A DNA stretch of 64,000 nt from Verrucomicrobiota bacterium (lineage in GTDB: Bacteria; Verrucomicrobiota; Verrucomicrobiia; Limisphaerales; JAEYXS01). The notes below the pieces were generated by a model that was not told the DNA's origin, ran no database searches, and saw only the letters and a list, made by a program, of their open reading frames with translations. Made by a program: the position numbers and the translations under genes. This document shows positions 1-9,094 of this stretch, in pieces. The DNA is taken from NCBI GenBank assembly GCA_023431185.1, contig JAEYXS010000078.1, positions 1 to 64,000 of the forward strand. The letters are read 5' to 3'. The first letter of the stretch is position 1, and every line of letters starts with the position of its first letter.

Positions 1-185
1 CACCAGTCCGCCGCCCGTAGTCCCGCCAGGGACTTCCCGAAAATAGCCCAGCGATTCATCGCTGGTTTCTTGCCGGCCCAACCGACCAGTCTCCCCAGAG
101 ACGAAAGATCGGTATCCCCAGATCATCTTGCTCGTCCTCGAATCTGCCGCTCCATCTTTCTTGGAGGCCGGACTTCGACCGGGAA

Positions 186-3100
186 CTAAGGTGCCTGTAT
201 CGCCCGATAGAACCGTCGGGAATTGGCTCCTGCTTCAGTATCCACATACTGGATTACCCCGTCTTGGCCGGTGACGGTTTGCACGTCCACCCAGTTCACC
301 AGATCGCTGGAAACTTGGATGACATACTTGATGCCCGGTTCGGCCGCGAAGCCCGTACTGAAATTGCCGCCGACCGTCTTCGTCACCTCGTTGAAGGCCA
401 GATTCGGCGCCGGCTTGACGGTCAACCGCACCTGACCCGCATCCCCGTTATAGCCATCCACCGCGATCTGATACGTCGTCCCCGCTATGGCATTAAGTCG
501 CACCGTGGCATGGCGGGTCTGCGACTGCGGATCGTCATTACCACCCGCACTGACCAGCCCGTTCACCGCGCTCCCGGTATAGACATTCAGCAACGTATCG
601 AAATCACTGCCCGCCGTGGTGATGAGATAAGTTCCGCTGCCCGGTGCCGTCCAGGACCACCACACGGACTTGCCGCCCGCATTCCCCGCATGCACCGGTT
701 CATTCGCCTCCTTCGTCGCGCCCACGCTCACGCCGGCCACCACATTGCTGCTGCCGGAGATCGTGATCCGATTGGCAAACAGGTCGTTAGCGGGGACGGG
801 CGTCACTGGATTGACGAGGAGGACGGCTTCAACGCTAGTGGCTGTTCCTACCGAATTGGACACCACTACCCAATATCGGCCCGCGTGGCTTGCTTGCGCG
901 CTGCCCAAATTAAGTGTGGCCGTGGTTTTACCCGGCAAAAGTTCTCCCTCCTTGTACCATTGGTACATTAAGGGGCCAGTGCCGCTTGCGGCCACGCTTA
1001 GGATGGCGGATTGTCCCGCTGTTAATGTCTGGCTTTGCGGTTCCGTATTGATGGTTGGCACGTAAAGCTGCTCCAAAAGGGCGACTGCATAGTCGTCAAA
1101 AACCATGTAGTTGTTTCCTGGCGACCCGGCGGTGCGCAGATTCCATCCCGCGTCGATATCTCCCAAGCTAAGATCGGCTCCTTTCGTGGTGATCGGCTGA
1201 TTGCTGATGAGCAAAAATCCGTTGAGCGTGGCTGTCCAAGTGTTGTTTGCGAAATCCATATAGAGCCTCAGATCATAGACCAGATCGTTGCTGAAGCTAT
1301 AGCCCGTGGCCCGGGATACGCCGTCGTCGAGCACATAGAAGATCTCTAATGAGTTGTTGTCGAAGACGACTCGGAACAACTGTTCGGCAAATCCGTTATA
1401 GACCCCCCAACGAAAGGTATCCCACCGGCCGTTCGTGGAATCCACTATTTGCATCTGCGTGCCGAAGGCCACGAGCTGGCCTGCCTCCGGCAGGAGGTTG
1501 ATGGGCCGGTACAGCCACAATGTGGAGTTGCCCGGATTGGGCGCGCTAAAGCCCACGTATGCCTGCTGGCCACGTCCAATGAACGCTTCATTGATGATTC
1601 CGTTGCCTCCGGTGCCGGACTTCAACCAACCGTTTTGTCCGGCCAGGCTGGAGCCCGTGGAATACCCTTCACCGGTTTCAAAGGAAGTCCCATAGACAAG
1701 CGTTGCCTGCACCAGTTGCTCGATTGCGAGCTTAATCTCTCCCGAGGCACCGTTCTTACCATCTACGGCGATCGTATAATACATCCCCGCACTGGCAAAA
1801 AAGGAAAGCTTGCTGGTGTTGCCGCCTTCCGAAGATTGATCATTGCTGGCGATGGTCAAATTGTTCAGGGTGCTTCCGCCATACACGGCGAGCAATGTGT
1901 CAAAGTTGCTGCCTTTAGTGGATACCTCCACCAGGCCAGTCACGGGGGCCATCCAAGTCCACCAGACGGAACGTCCGCCGCTGTTTCCGGCGTGATTGGG
2001 TTCATTGACTTCTTTGGTGCCCGCCACATTTGAGCCAGTGGTTTTTACCACGTTTCCACTGAGCAGAATCTTGTTGGCATAGTTGTCGTTAACCGGTTTG
2101 ACACCTGTATCCAAAGTGAGATTTAACGTGATGCTTCCTGAAGCGGTGGTTCCAAAAAAACTCTGATACCCGTCCACCGCGATGTAATACGTGGTCCCGG
2201 AGACTGCATAAAAAACGACCTGACTGGTGGTTCCAGACGGACCATCATCATTAGCGGTCACAAGATCCAGTTGTGTTGAGGCCGTGTAAATGGCCAGCAG
2301 GGTATCAAAGCTGCTGCCCGTGGTGTTGATGGTGACAACCCCGTTTGCAGGAGCGGTCCAATACCACCACACGGATTTGCCCCCGGCATTGTCGGCATGA
2401 TCTGGTTCCATGCCGGTTTTGGTAGCGCCTATATTCGAACCCGTCACACTGGCGCTGGCACCCGTGATCTGAATTGCGTTACTGCCGCTGTCATTTGCAG
2501 GGCCAGTGGCCCCGGCTGAAAAGGTCAGGGTCAGCTGCAAGATGCCGCCTGCTCCGTTATAGCCATCCACGGCGATGCTGTAAGTCGTGCCTGCTGTGAC
2601 GCTGAATCCCGTTGTGCTGGAACCATCATTGTTCTCGCCATCATCGTTGGCGGCCACGGGTGTTAAGGCGTTGAGCGAAGTGCCGGTGTACACGGCCAGC
2701 AACGTGTCATAACTGCTGCCATGCGTGGAAAGATTCACAATGCCATTGTCGGGTGCCTGCCAGTAGAACCACACGCTTTTGCCGCCTGAATTGCCGGCAT
2801 GGAGTGGTTCGGTTCCTTCCCGGGTGGCGGAAAACGTGCTGAGGACTGCCGGGAATCCCCACGAGGAACCATTTAGAGAGGGCAGGGAAACGCGGTTGCT
2901 GAAATTATCGTTTGGCGGAGGCGTCAAAGACGTTTCCAGCTTCAACTCAAGTTCAAACGCTCCGCCGTCTCCTCCAAAGCCATCCACCGCAAACTGACAA
3001 ATCTGGCCGGCGGTGACCGGAAAGGTCACGAAGCTCAAAGCCCGGGCGTTCGGAACAAGCGGGGTGAAGGTATCGTCATTGCTGACGATATGCGTAAGCG

Positions 3101-5030
3101 AGCCCAGGCTGTTGCCTCCATAGACGGCCAGTAACGTATCGAAAACAGCTGAGCGTGCGACGAGAAATACCTGCCCGCTGGCGGGCGCCGTCCAAGTATA
3201 CCAGACGGATTTTCCACCCTGCACGTCCGCATGGAACGGTTCCGCCGGTTGTTTGCTGGCATGCAGGCTGGAGCTGCTGATGGTGAATTCTACGCCCGTT
3301 AACGGGGTGCGCTTTTCAAAATCATTGTTGGCGGGTGGCAGCACCACGGGGTAGGTCAGGGTGAAATTGGCGGTCGTCTTGCCCGGAGCCGAGATGGAGA
3401 CATTCAGGGTTACCGTTTCTTGAAAAGGTGGCACCCACAGGAGTGCGGTATAGTTGTCATCCCCGGCCACTTCATCCGGTGCCTGTCCATCGTTGACGAA
3501 GCTCAGGTTGGTGGAGCCCACGATATTTGCCGTGATGCTGGCTCCGTTGACGACGCCAAAGTCAGACACGGAGATCCGCAAGGGCATGATCGTGCCGCCC
3601 AGCAGTGTGGTTTCAGTCGGTGGATAAACCGAGATTTCCAAGTTTCCATCCGCCACGGAACTCACTGCATTGAACGCATTCACCCTTCCTCCAGTGGCAA
3701 CCTTGGTCTGTAACCCACTTACTGCCACCGCACTGTTGAGGATTGCCCGTTTCAGATCGCCTGCCGAGATGCCCGGAAAATGGGATAAGACCAAGGCCGC
3801 TACGCCGGAAACATGCGGCGTAGCCATGCTGGTGCCTTGGATCGTTTTGTAGTCGGTATCTGAATCCTTCCAAGTGGAATAGATTTCCACGCCCGGAGCG
3901 GCAATGTCCACCGTGCTGGCTCCATAGTTAGAAAAATCTGCCAGTTGATTATGCCGGTCAATCGCCGCCACGGAGATGATGTTATCCAAGTCGTAACCGC
4001 TGGGGTAGGAAGGGGACGAGTCGTTGTTGTTCGCATCATTTCCGGCTGCCGCAACGAAAAGAACACCCCTGTCTCTCGCCCGGGCGATCGCATCGAATGT
4101 GGCTTGGTTGAACGGTCCGCCACCCCAACTGTTGTTCAGGATACGGGCTCCTTTGGAGACGGCAAAATCTATACACTTGATGGCATCGCTGGTCTTGCCG
4201 CCACCTTGCGCTGGTAAAAATTTACACCCGATCAGCTTCACCCGCCAGGCAACGCCGACATGCGGATTACCGTCATTGGCGGCGGCTCCGATGGTTCCCG
4301 CTACGTGGGTGCCGTGCCCTTGGTCGTCCATCGGATCACCACTCCCGTTGATGGCATTGATGCCATAAACGTTGTCCACATAACCATCTTGATCGTCATC
4401 CACGCCGTTGTTCGGGATCTCGCCGGGGTTCCGCCACATGTTGGCGGACAGGTCTCGATGAGTGTAACGGATACCTGTGTCAATGACGGCCACAATCACT
4501 TCTGCATTTCCCGTGGTGATGTCCCACGCGGTTGTTGCCCCCACGTCCGTGCCGCTCGTGCCCCCGCTCTGGCCCAGGTTGCGCAAGCCCCAAAGCCGTC
4601 CGTCCGTGAAAGCTTCATCACTTGGGGCGGCATGGGCATTCACGAGATAGTCTGGCTCTGCATACTCAAAAAGCCCGCTCTCTTGCAGCGCTCTCAATCT
4701 GGTTGTCAGCTCCGCCTGCTGCTCCTTTGGGTGTTTGCGGGCAGGCTTGCCGCCCTGCAATGCCACATTGGGCCTGACTTCCTCTAGGATCACAAGGCCG
4801 GGAACCAGTGGGATATGAGTGCTTTCGGTCAGGTTCACCGACTGCAGGACAGCCGCCTTGGCCGCCTGTAGTTGCCCTCTTGGATTCTTGTACTTCGCCA
4901 GAATCCTGCCGGGATCTACGGCATGGCCTTTGTGATAAACTTGAACCCCTTTGTCAGCCGCTGAAACGGTATATACGAACCCGATAACTGCTGCGCAAAG
5001 CCACCTCATCAGCAATCCATATGAACGCAT
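186..5030 (-). CDS. Secreted subtilisin-like (S8) serine protease with repeated C-terminal modules
   Basis: Extracellular or cell-surface endopeptidase of 1614 residues. I use the ATG at 5030, which is followed directly by a signal peptide (about residues 1-24, ending VYTVSA); the frame stays open to a TTG at 5078. An I9-like propeptide region is followed by the S8 domain with Asp184 (VIDTG), His239 (GHGTHVAG), the oxyanion Asn331 (AAAGND) and Ser401 (GTSMATPHVSG), so the enzyme should be active. After it come four copies of a module of about 130 residues (roughly 565-1104) sharing P-NDN, GGKSVWW-W-AP and DTLLAVY, resembling the pre-peptidase C-terminal (PPC) sandwich. Next are a lectin-like block (about 1112-1320), an immunoglobulin-like domain (about 1326-1410), a fifth copy (about 1412-1535) and a C-terminal stretch ending RRFYRAIQAP. 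The repeats are probably adhesion modules (inference). The 185 bases downstream hold no gene I can support. Confidence 0.93.
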   Translation of the reverse strand: MRSYGLLMRWLCAAVIGFVYTVSAADKGVQVYHKGHAVDPGRILAKYKNPRGQLQAAKAAVLQSVNLTESTHIPLVPGLVILEEVRPNVALQGGKPARKHPKEQQAELTTRLRALQESGLFEYAEPDYLVNAHAAPSDEAFTDGRLWGLRNLGQSGGTSGTDVGATTAWDITTGNAEVIVAVIDTGIRYTHRDLSANMWRNPGEIPNNGVDDDQDGYVDNVYGINAINGSGDPMDDQGHGTHVAGTIGAAANDGNPHVGVAWRVKLIGCKFLPAQGGGKTSDAIKCIDFAVSKGARILNNSWGGGPFNQATFDAIARARDRGVLFVAAAGNDANNNDSSPSYPSGYDLDNIISVAAIDRHNQLADFSNYGASTVDIAAPGVEIYSTWKDSDTDYKTIQGTSMATPHVSGVAALVLSHFPGISAGDLKRAILNSAVAVSGLQTKVATGGRVNAFNAVSSVADGNLEISVYPPTETTLLGGTIMPLRISVSDFGVVNGASITANIVGSTNLSFVNDGQAPDEVAGDDNYTALLWVPPFQETVTLNVSISAPGKTTANFTLTYPVVLPPANNDFEKRTPLTGVEFTISSSSLHASKQPAEPFHADVQGGKSVWYTWTAPASGQVFLVARSAVFDTLLAVYGGNSLGSLTHIVSNDDTFTPLVPNARALSFVTFPVTAGQICQFAVDGFGGDGGAFELELKLETSLTPPPNDNFSNRVSLPSLNGSSWGFPAVLSTFSATREGTEPLHAGNSGGKSVWFYWQAPDNGIVNLSTHGSSYDTLLAVYTGTSLNALTPVAANDDGENNDGSSTTGFSVTAGTTYSIAVDGYNGAGGILQLTLTFSAGATGPANDSGSNAIQITGASASVTGSNIGATKTGMEPDHADNAGGKSVWWYWTAPANGVVTINTTGSSFDTLLAIYTASTQLDLVTANDDGPSGTTSQVVFYAVSGTTYYIAVDGYQSFFGTTASGSITLNLTLDTGVKPVNDNYANKILLSGNVVKTTGSNVAGTKEVNEPNHAGNSGGRSVWWTWMAPVTGLVEVSTKGSNFDTLLAVYGGSTLNNLTIASNDQSSEGGNTSKLSFFASAGMYYTIAVDGKNGASGEIKLAIEQLVQATLVYGTSFETGEGYSTGSSLAGQNGWLKSGTGGNGIINEAFIGRGQQAYVGFSAPNPGNSTLWLYRPINLLPEAGQLVAFGTQMQIVDSTNGRWDTFRWGVYNGFAEQLFRVVFDNNSLEIFYVLDDGVSRATGYSFSNDLVYDLRLYMDFANNTWTATLNGFLLISNQPITTKGADLSLGDIDAGWNLRTAGSPGNNYMVFDDYAVALLEQLYVPTINTEPQSQTLTAGQSAILSVAASGTGPLMYQWYKEGELLPGKTTATLNLGSAQASHAGRYWVVVSNSVGTATSVEAVLLVNPVTPVPANDLFANRITISGSSNVVAGVSVGATKEANEPVHAGNAGGKSVWWSWTAPGSGTYLITTAGSDFDTLLNVYTGSAVNGLVSAGGNDDPQSQTRHATVRLNAIAGTTYQIAVDGYNGDAGQVRLTVKPAPNLAFNEVTKTVGGNFSTGFAAEPGIKYVIQVSSDLVNWVDVQTVTGQDGVIQYVDTEAGANSRRFYRAIQAP

Positions 5031-5086
5031 GCGCTTTGGTATGTTACGCAAAGAGTCTGTTTCAGGCCCATTGCGCAAGCAATCAT

Positions 5087-5120
5087 AGTTTCAGCAGAAG
5101 CAGAAAAATATGCTGAAACT
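5087..5120. repeat. Perfect 10-bp inverted repeat upstream of the subtilase gene
   Basis: AGTTTCAGCA (5087-5096) and TGCTGAAACT (5111-5120) are exact reverse complements separated by 14 bases. The element lies between the stop of the sugar isomerase-like gene and the start of the protease gene, both on the minus strand. There is no T-run on the minus-strand downstream side, so an operator or RNA stem is as likely as a terminator. Confidence 0.5.
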
Positions 5121-5150
5121 GGATTAGTTAATTAGGTAAAAAACTCCCCC

Positions 5151-6092
5151 CTACACATCACACACCTTCGCCGCATGCCGCAGCGCCAGGATCGGATCAT
5201 CCCACGTCGGAATAAACTCCTGCGCGACATAGCCCGTGTAGCCAGTCTCTAAAATCGCCCGCAGGATCGGCGGGTAATTGATCTCCTGCTGGTCATCCAG
5301 TTCGGCGCGACCCGGGCAACCGGCCGTGTGATAATGCCCGATATATTCCTTATACATCCGCAACCGCCGGATGACATCGCCATTCATGATCTGCACATGA
5401 TAGATGTCGAAGAGCAGTTTGAAGTTTGGCGACCCCATCGCTTTCACCAGCTCGATGCAATAATCCACATTATCCCCGAAGTAACCCGGATGTCCCTTCA
5501 TCGGGTGTGTGTTGTCGCGCGAATTCAGATGCTCCAGCACCAGCGTGATTTTTTTCTTCTCGGCGTGCTTGATCACCTGCTTCCAGCAATCGAGGCAGTT
5601 CTTCGCGCTTTGCTCGTTGCTGATGTTCGCCTCGCGCATGCCCGTGAACGTGATGACGTTCGGCGCGCCGACACTGGCCGCCAGATCGATGCGCTCCATC
5701 AGAATCTTCTTCACCTCCGCATGATAGGCCGGGTTCACGGGCCCTTTCGCGAAGCCATGACTGCCCACCAGCGAGATCTTCAGCCCCAGCTCCTTTACCA
5801 TCGGATAATGCTCGGTGCCGATGCCTTCCATCGCCACCAGCCCGATGTCTTTGCAATGCTGGGCGAGTTCTTTTTCCGGCATGGGCTTGAAGCACCAGCC
5901 CATGATGGATTGCCGGATGCGCCCCTTTTCGACGCGATACTTCGGGTCCACCGTTGCGGTCGCGGGTACCGCATTGGCTTGCGGAGTGACGGCGGCCAGC
6001 CCGCCATAAGTGGCCGCCAAGGCGCTTGTTTTCAAAAAGTTACGGCGGCTGGTGCCGGTGGCGGAAGAAATGTTCGATGAGGCAGTTTTCAT
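5151..6092 (-). CDS. Tat-exported sugar phosphate isomerase/epimerase (hydroxypyruvate isomerase-like)
   Basis: Protein of 313 residues of the xylose isomerase-like TIM-barrel family, likely acting on a small sugar or hydroxypyruvate-type substrate outside the cytoplasm. A twin-arginine leader is clear near the start (SRRNFLKTSALAATYGG, then a cleavable Ala-rich stretch). Metal-ligand segments typical of the fold are visible in order: the Glu of VLEHLN, the Asp/His of FDIYH, the His of YHTAG and the Glu of VAQEF. The exact substrate cannot be read from the sequence. Planctomycetes and Verrucomicrobia carry many such exported isomerase-like proteins, usually in sugar degradation clusters. Here no degradation genes are adjacent. 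The ATG at 6092 is the only start that keeps the Tat signal at the N terminus. Confidence 0.85.
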   Translation of the reverse strand: MKTASSNISSATGTSRRNFLKTSALAATYGGLAAVTPQANAVPATATVDPKYRVEKGRIRQSIMGWCFKPMPEKELAQHCKDIGLVAMEGIGTEHYPMVKELGLKISLVGSHGFAKGPVNPAYHAEVKKILMERIDLAASVGAPNVITFTGMREANISNEQSAKNCLDCWKQVIKHAEKKKITLVLEHLNSRDNTHPMKGHPGYFGDNVDYCIELVKAMGSPNFKLLFDIYHVQIMNGDVIRRLRMYKEYIGHYHTAGCPGRAELDDQQEINYPPILRAILETGYTGYVAQEFIPTWDDPILALRHAAKVCDV

Positions 6093-6236
6093 AGCTGGGC
6101 GATAGCGGGAAAATACGACCTTTCCAGCAGGCTTGTAAACGCAAATGCACCCGGTTTCCCCGTCTGAGCGGTCTCAAAATGTCACAAAACGGGTTTTGAC
6201 ATCGAAAACTCTACGTCTATGGTTCGCGGTTCATTT

Positions 6237-7022
6237 ATGAATCTGATTCATACATCCATCAAGCGGACGCTGGTCGTTGCCGGTATGCTGGCAGCGGTTT
6301 CCGGCGTGTTATCCACGAATGCCTTGGCTCAAGCACCGGCCGCTGCCGCTGCACCCGCTGTGGCGGAGAAGCCCGCCCCGAAATGGGAAGGCAGCGCCGG
6401 CCTCGGTGCCACCCTGACCCAGGGCAACAGCGACACGCTGATGTTCACCGCCCGCGTGCAGGGCCTGCGCAAGTGGGACCAGAACGAACTGAACCTCGGC
6501 ACGGACATCACCTATGGCGAATCCAACAACCAGAAGAACAACGATTCCCAGCGCGTTTACGGCCAGTATAACCGGCTCGTCAGCGAACGCGCCTTCGGCT
6601 ATGTGCTCGCGGACCTGTTGCACGACGACATCGCGGACGTGTCCTACCGTCTGAATGTCGGTCCCGGTGGTGGTTATTACTTCATCAAGCAAGACCGCAT
6701 GATCCTCAGCGCGGAAGGTGGTCCGTCCTTCGTGTTCGAGGAAGTGGGCGGCCAGTCCAAGAGCTACGTCAGCGCGCGTGTGGCCGAGAAGTTCGAATAC
6801 AAGATCAGCGACCGTGCCCGCCTCTGGCAGAAGGCCGAGTTCCTGCCGCAGGTCGATGATTTCAACAACTACCTCTTCAACTTCGAGATCGGCATCGAGA
6901 CGGACATCACCAAGTCCGTGAAGCTCGAGTTCTACATCGTGGACAACTACGACAACGAACCCGCTCAGGGCCGCAAGAAGAACGACATCAAGCTCGTCGC
7001 CGGTGTGAAGTACAAGTTCTAA
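6237..7022 (+). CDS. DUF481 family outer-membrane protein (YdiY-like)
   Basis: Predicted outer-membrane beta-barrel of 261 residues, function unknown. The N terminus has a Sec signal peptide (TLVVAGMLAAVSGVLSTNALAQA), an Ala/Pro-rich linker, then the DUF481 pattern: a WEGSAGLGATLTQGNSDT opening followed by alternating amphipathic strands, for example SYRLNVGPGGGYY, and a terminal KLVAGVKYKF that ends in Phe as outer-membrane barrels do. I prefer the ATG at 6237, since it starts closer to the signal peptide; an in-frame ATG lies at 6219. A TTGACA hexamer occurs at 6196-6201, but no good -10 can be assigned. A strong hairpin follows the stop, so this is probably a single-gene transcript. Confidence 0.88.
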   Translation: MNLIHTSIKRTLVVAGMLAAVSGVLSTNALAQAPAAAAAPAVAEKPAPKWEGSAGLGATLTQGNSDTLMFTARVQGLRKWDQNELNLGTDITYGESNNQKNNDSQRVYGQYNRLVSERAFGYVLADLLHDDIADVSYRLNVGPGGGYYFIKQDRMILSAEGGPSFVFEEVGGQSKSYVSARVAEKFEYKISDRARLWQKAEFLPQVDDFNNYLFNFEIGIETDITKSVKLEFYIVDNYDNEPAQGRKKNDIKLVAGVKYKF

Positions 7023-7042
7023 GCAATAATCTCAAATAACCA

Positions 7043-7081
7043 ACCCCGTTCCAGCAATGGAGCGGGGTTTTTGTTTTTGTT
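7043..7081 (+). terminator. Intrinsic terminator after the DUF481 gene
   Basis: AACCCCGTTCC (7043-7053) pairs with GGAGCGGGGTT (7060-7070) with one G-U type mismatch and a short loop, followed by a T-rich run. It sits 20 bases after the stop of the DUF481 gene. Confidence 0.85.
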
Positions 7082-7130
7082 GCAGTCCCGCGACTGCGGG
7101 ATGAGGAGGCGCTGCTCCTGATTTCGGCAG

Positions 7131-8075
7131 CTACGGCGCCACCAGCGCCGCATACCTCAACCCGCGCGTCGTCACGCGCAAGGTCTGGATCTGGAAGTGA
7201 TTTAGCACGGACTCATAGATGAGCGCGCCCATCAGCATCACATCCGCGCGTTCCGGCGGCAGGCCGATGATCTGGCGGCGCTGGGCGAGCGGCAGGCTCC
7301 AGAGTTTCTTACAGATGGCAGAGACCTCCTGCGTGGTGAGCGATAATCCCTCTATCTGTTCGCGCGAAAAATCCGACAAGGCCAGATGGATGCGGGCCAG
7401 GATGAGCGCCGCACCGCCTGTCCCGACGAGCAACGTCTGCGGACTGCCCAAGGGCGGCAAATGCGGATGCACCACGGGTTTGACGGAATGCTCCAGCAGT
7501 TCATCCAGCCAGCGCTGGCAGACGGCGAGATCGTCCATCGTAGGCGGGTCAGCCGGTGGAAATTTCTCCAGCAAGCGGACGGTGCCTAATTGAAAACTGT
7601 GGTCGAACAGGCACTGGCCCAAGACGGTGACGATGAATTCCGTACTGCCACCACCGACATCCAGGATGAGCAGGGGATGCGTAGCAAGTGAAGCATCACT
7701 CAGCACACCGCGATAAACCCATTCTGCTTCCTGTGCACCGGTGATGACCTCAGTCTTGAGGTTGGTGTGCTCTAGGATGGCGGCCACCAGTTCCTGGCCG
7801 TTCTGGGCATCCCGCGTGGCGCTGGTGGCGATGACGCGGATGGAGGCCGCTCCCATTTCCCACGCCCGCGCGGCAAAACGCGTGACGCAATCCACCGTGC
7901 GGGCGATGGCCTCGGGGTGCAGGCGGTGTGATTCGTAAAGTCCCTGGCCCAAACGGGTCTGTTCCCCGGCTTCGAAAGCTGGGGTCACCGTGCCATCCGT
8001 GACATCGCCGACCAGCAGCTTGACGGAATTGGTCCCGATGTCGATGACGGCACGACGTGTGGGGGTGTCAGCCAT
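7131..8075 (-). CDS. Ppx/GppA phosphatase family protein
   Basis: Cytoplasmic phosphatase of 314 residues of the exopolyphosphatase / guanosine pentaphosphatase family (ASKHA fold). The first phosphate loop AVIDIGTNSVKLLVGDV lies at the N terminus and the second, LDVGGGSTEF, in mid protein, with the conserved Glu in the latter. It is the short form without the C-terminal HD domain found in E. coli Ppx, so substrate (polyphosphate or pppGpp) cannot be decided. It is the last gene of a four-gene minus-strand operon, 14 bases after the ROK kinase gene, which suggests co-expression with nucleotide and sugar phosphorylation. Confidence 0.9.
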   Translation of the reverse strand: MADTPTRRAVIDIGTNSVKLLVGDVTDGTVTPAFEAGEQTRLGQGLYESHRLHPEAIARTVDCVTRFAARAWEMGAASIRVIATSATRDAQNGQELVAAILEHTNLKTEVITGAQEAEWVYRGVLSDASLATHPLLILDVGGGSTEFIVTVLGQCLFDHSFQLGTVRLLEKFPPADPPTMDDLAVCQRWLDELLEHSVKPVVHPHLPPLGSPQTLLVGTGGAALILARIHLALSDFSREQIEGLSLTTQEVSAICKKLWSLPLAQRRQIIGLPPERADVMLMGALIYESVLNHFQIQTLRVTTRGLRYAALVAP

Positions 8076-8089
8076 GGGGAAACAAAAAG

Positions 8090-9076
8090 TCAGGCCAGGT
8101 TACGTCTGGCCAGCACGGCGCCGCCGGTGATGCCGGCATTGTCGCCAAGCTTGGAGGCGATGATCTCGATGCCCTCCGAGGTGCCATCCAGTGCGTAGTC
8201 GTGCGCGGTCTCGATGATGATTGCCATCATCTGGTCCTCCATCTGCTCGATGACGCCGCCGCCCAGCACAATGGTGTCCGGATTGAGGATGTTGATGAGA
8301 TTGGCCACGGCGATGCCCGTGTATTCGGCGGCTTCCTCGACGACTTTCTCGACAAATTTATCACCTCGCTTGATGGCTTTGCGCAGATCACCGCTCTTCA
8401 TCTCATCCAGATTATCCCCGAGCATCTCGGTAAGGACGGTCTTCTGGCCTTCCTTGATCGCGGTCTGGATGCGGCGGAAGATCGCGCTCCGGCTGGCCAG
8501 CGCCTCGAAGCAGCCTTTGTTGCCGCAGCCGCACTTGGGACCGCCGACCTCCAGCACCATGTGCCCGAGTTCACCGGCAGTTTTGTTGAAGCCGGAGTAG
8601 AGCTTGCCATTTATGATCAGCCCGCCGCCGATGCCGGTGCCGAGGAAGATGCCTACCATGTTCTTGGGTTTGCCCTCCAGTTCGGCCTCATGCACGCCGA
8701 GGGTGCAGATGTTGCAGTCGTTCTCCACGAAGACCGGGATGCCCAGATCTTTCTCCAGCAACTTTTTCAAGGGGACATCGCGCCATTGCAGATTGGGGGC
8801 GAAGATGACCTTGCCGCTTTCCGGATCCACCGCGCCAGGTGCACCGATGCCGATGCCCTTCACCTGCTTGATGTCCAGATCGCCTTCATCAATCGCATCG
8901 CGCACGCACCGGGCCACCCGCTCGATGACCTCTTCTGGGCCGCGCTGGTGCTTGGTGGTCATCTTGGCCTGGCTGACGCACTTGAAGCCGCGATCAATGA
9001 CGCCCGCGAGGATCTTGGTGCCGCCAAGGTCCACGCCGACCACCAGGTTTTCACTTTTGCTCGCGGAATCCGCCAT
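8090..9076 (-). CDS. ROK family sugar kinase (glucokinase-like)
   Basis: Cytoplasmic ATP-dependent hexose kinase of 328 residues, likely phosphorylating glucose or a related sugar. The ATP-binding DLGGTK motif is at residues 16-21, the second phosphate-binding segment is GTGIGGGLIINGKLYSG, and the ROK zinc site appears as a His before VLEVGGP followed by CGCGNKGCFE, which gives the HxC..CGxxGCxE pattern. All key residues seem intact. The gene lies between the second thymidylate-kinase-like gene (18 bases) and the Ppx gene (14 bases) in one operon. ROK kinases may also use ManNAc, fructose or GlcNAc, so glucokinase is a family-based guess. Confidence 0.88.
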   Translation of the reverse strand: MADSASKSENLVVGVDLGGTKILAGVIDRGFKCVSQAKMTTKHQRGPEEVIERVARCVRDAIDEGDLDIKQVKGIGIGAPGAVDPESGKVIFAPNLQWRDVPLKKLLEKDLGIPVFVENDCNICTLGVHEAELEGKPKNMVGIFLGTGIGGGLIINGKLYSGFNKTAGELGHMVLEVGGPKCGCGNKGCFEALASRSAIFRRIQTAIKEGQKTVLTEMLGDNLDEMKSGDLRKAIKRGDKFVEKVVEEAAEYTGIAVANLINILNPDTIVLGGGVIEQMEDQMMAIIIETAHDYALDGTSEGIEIIASKLGDNAGITGGAVLARRNLA

Positions 9077-9094
9077 GGGAGTAGTTGGTTGGGA

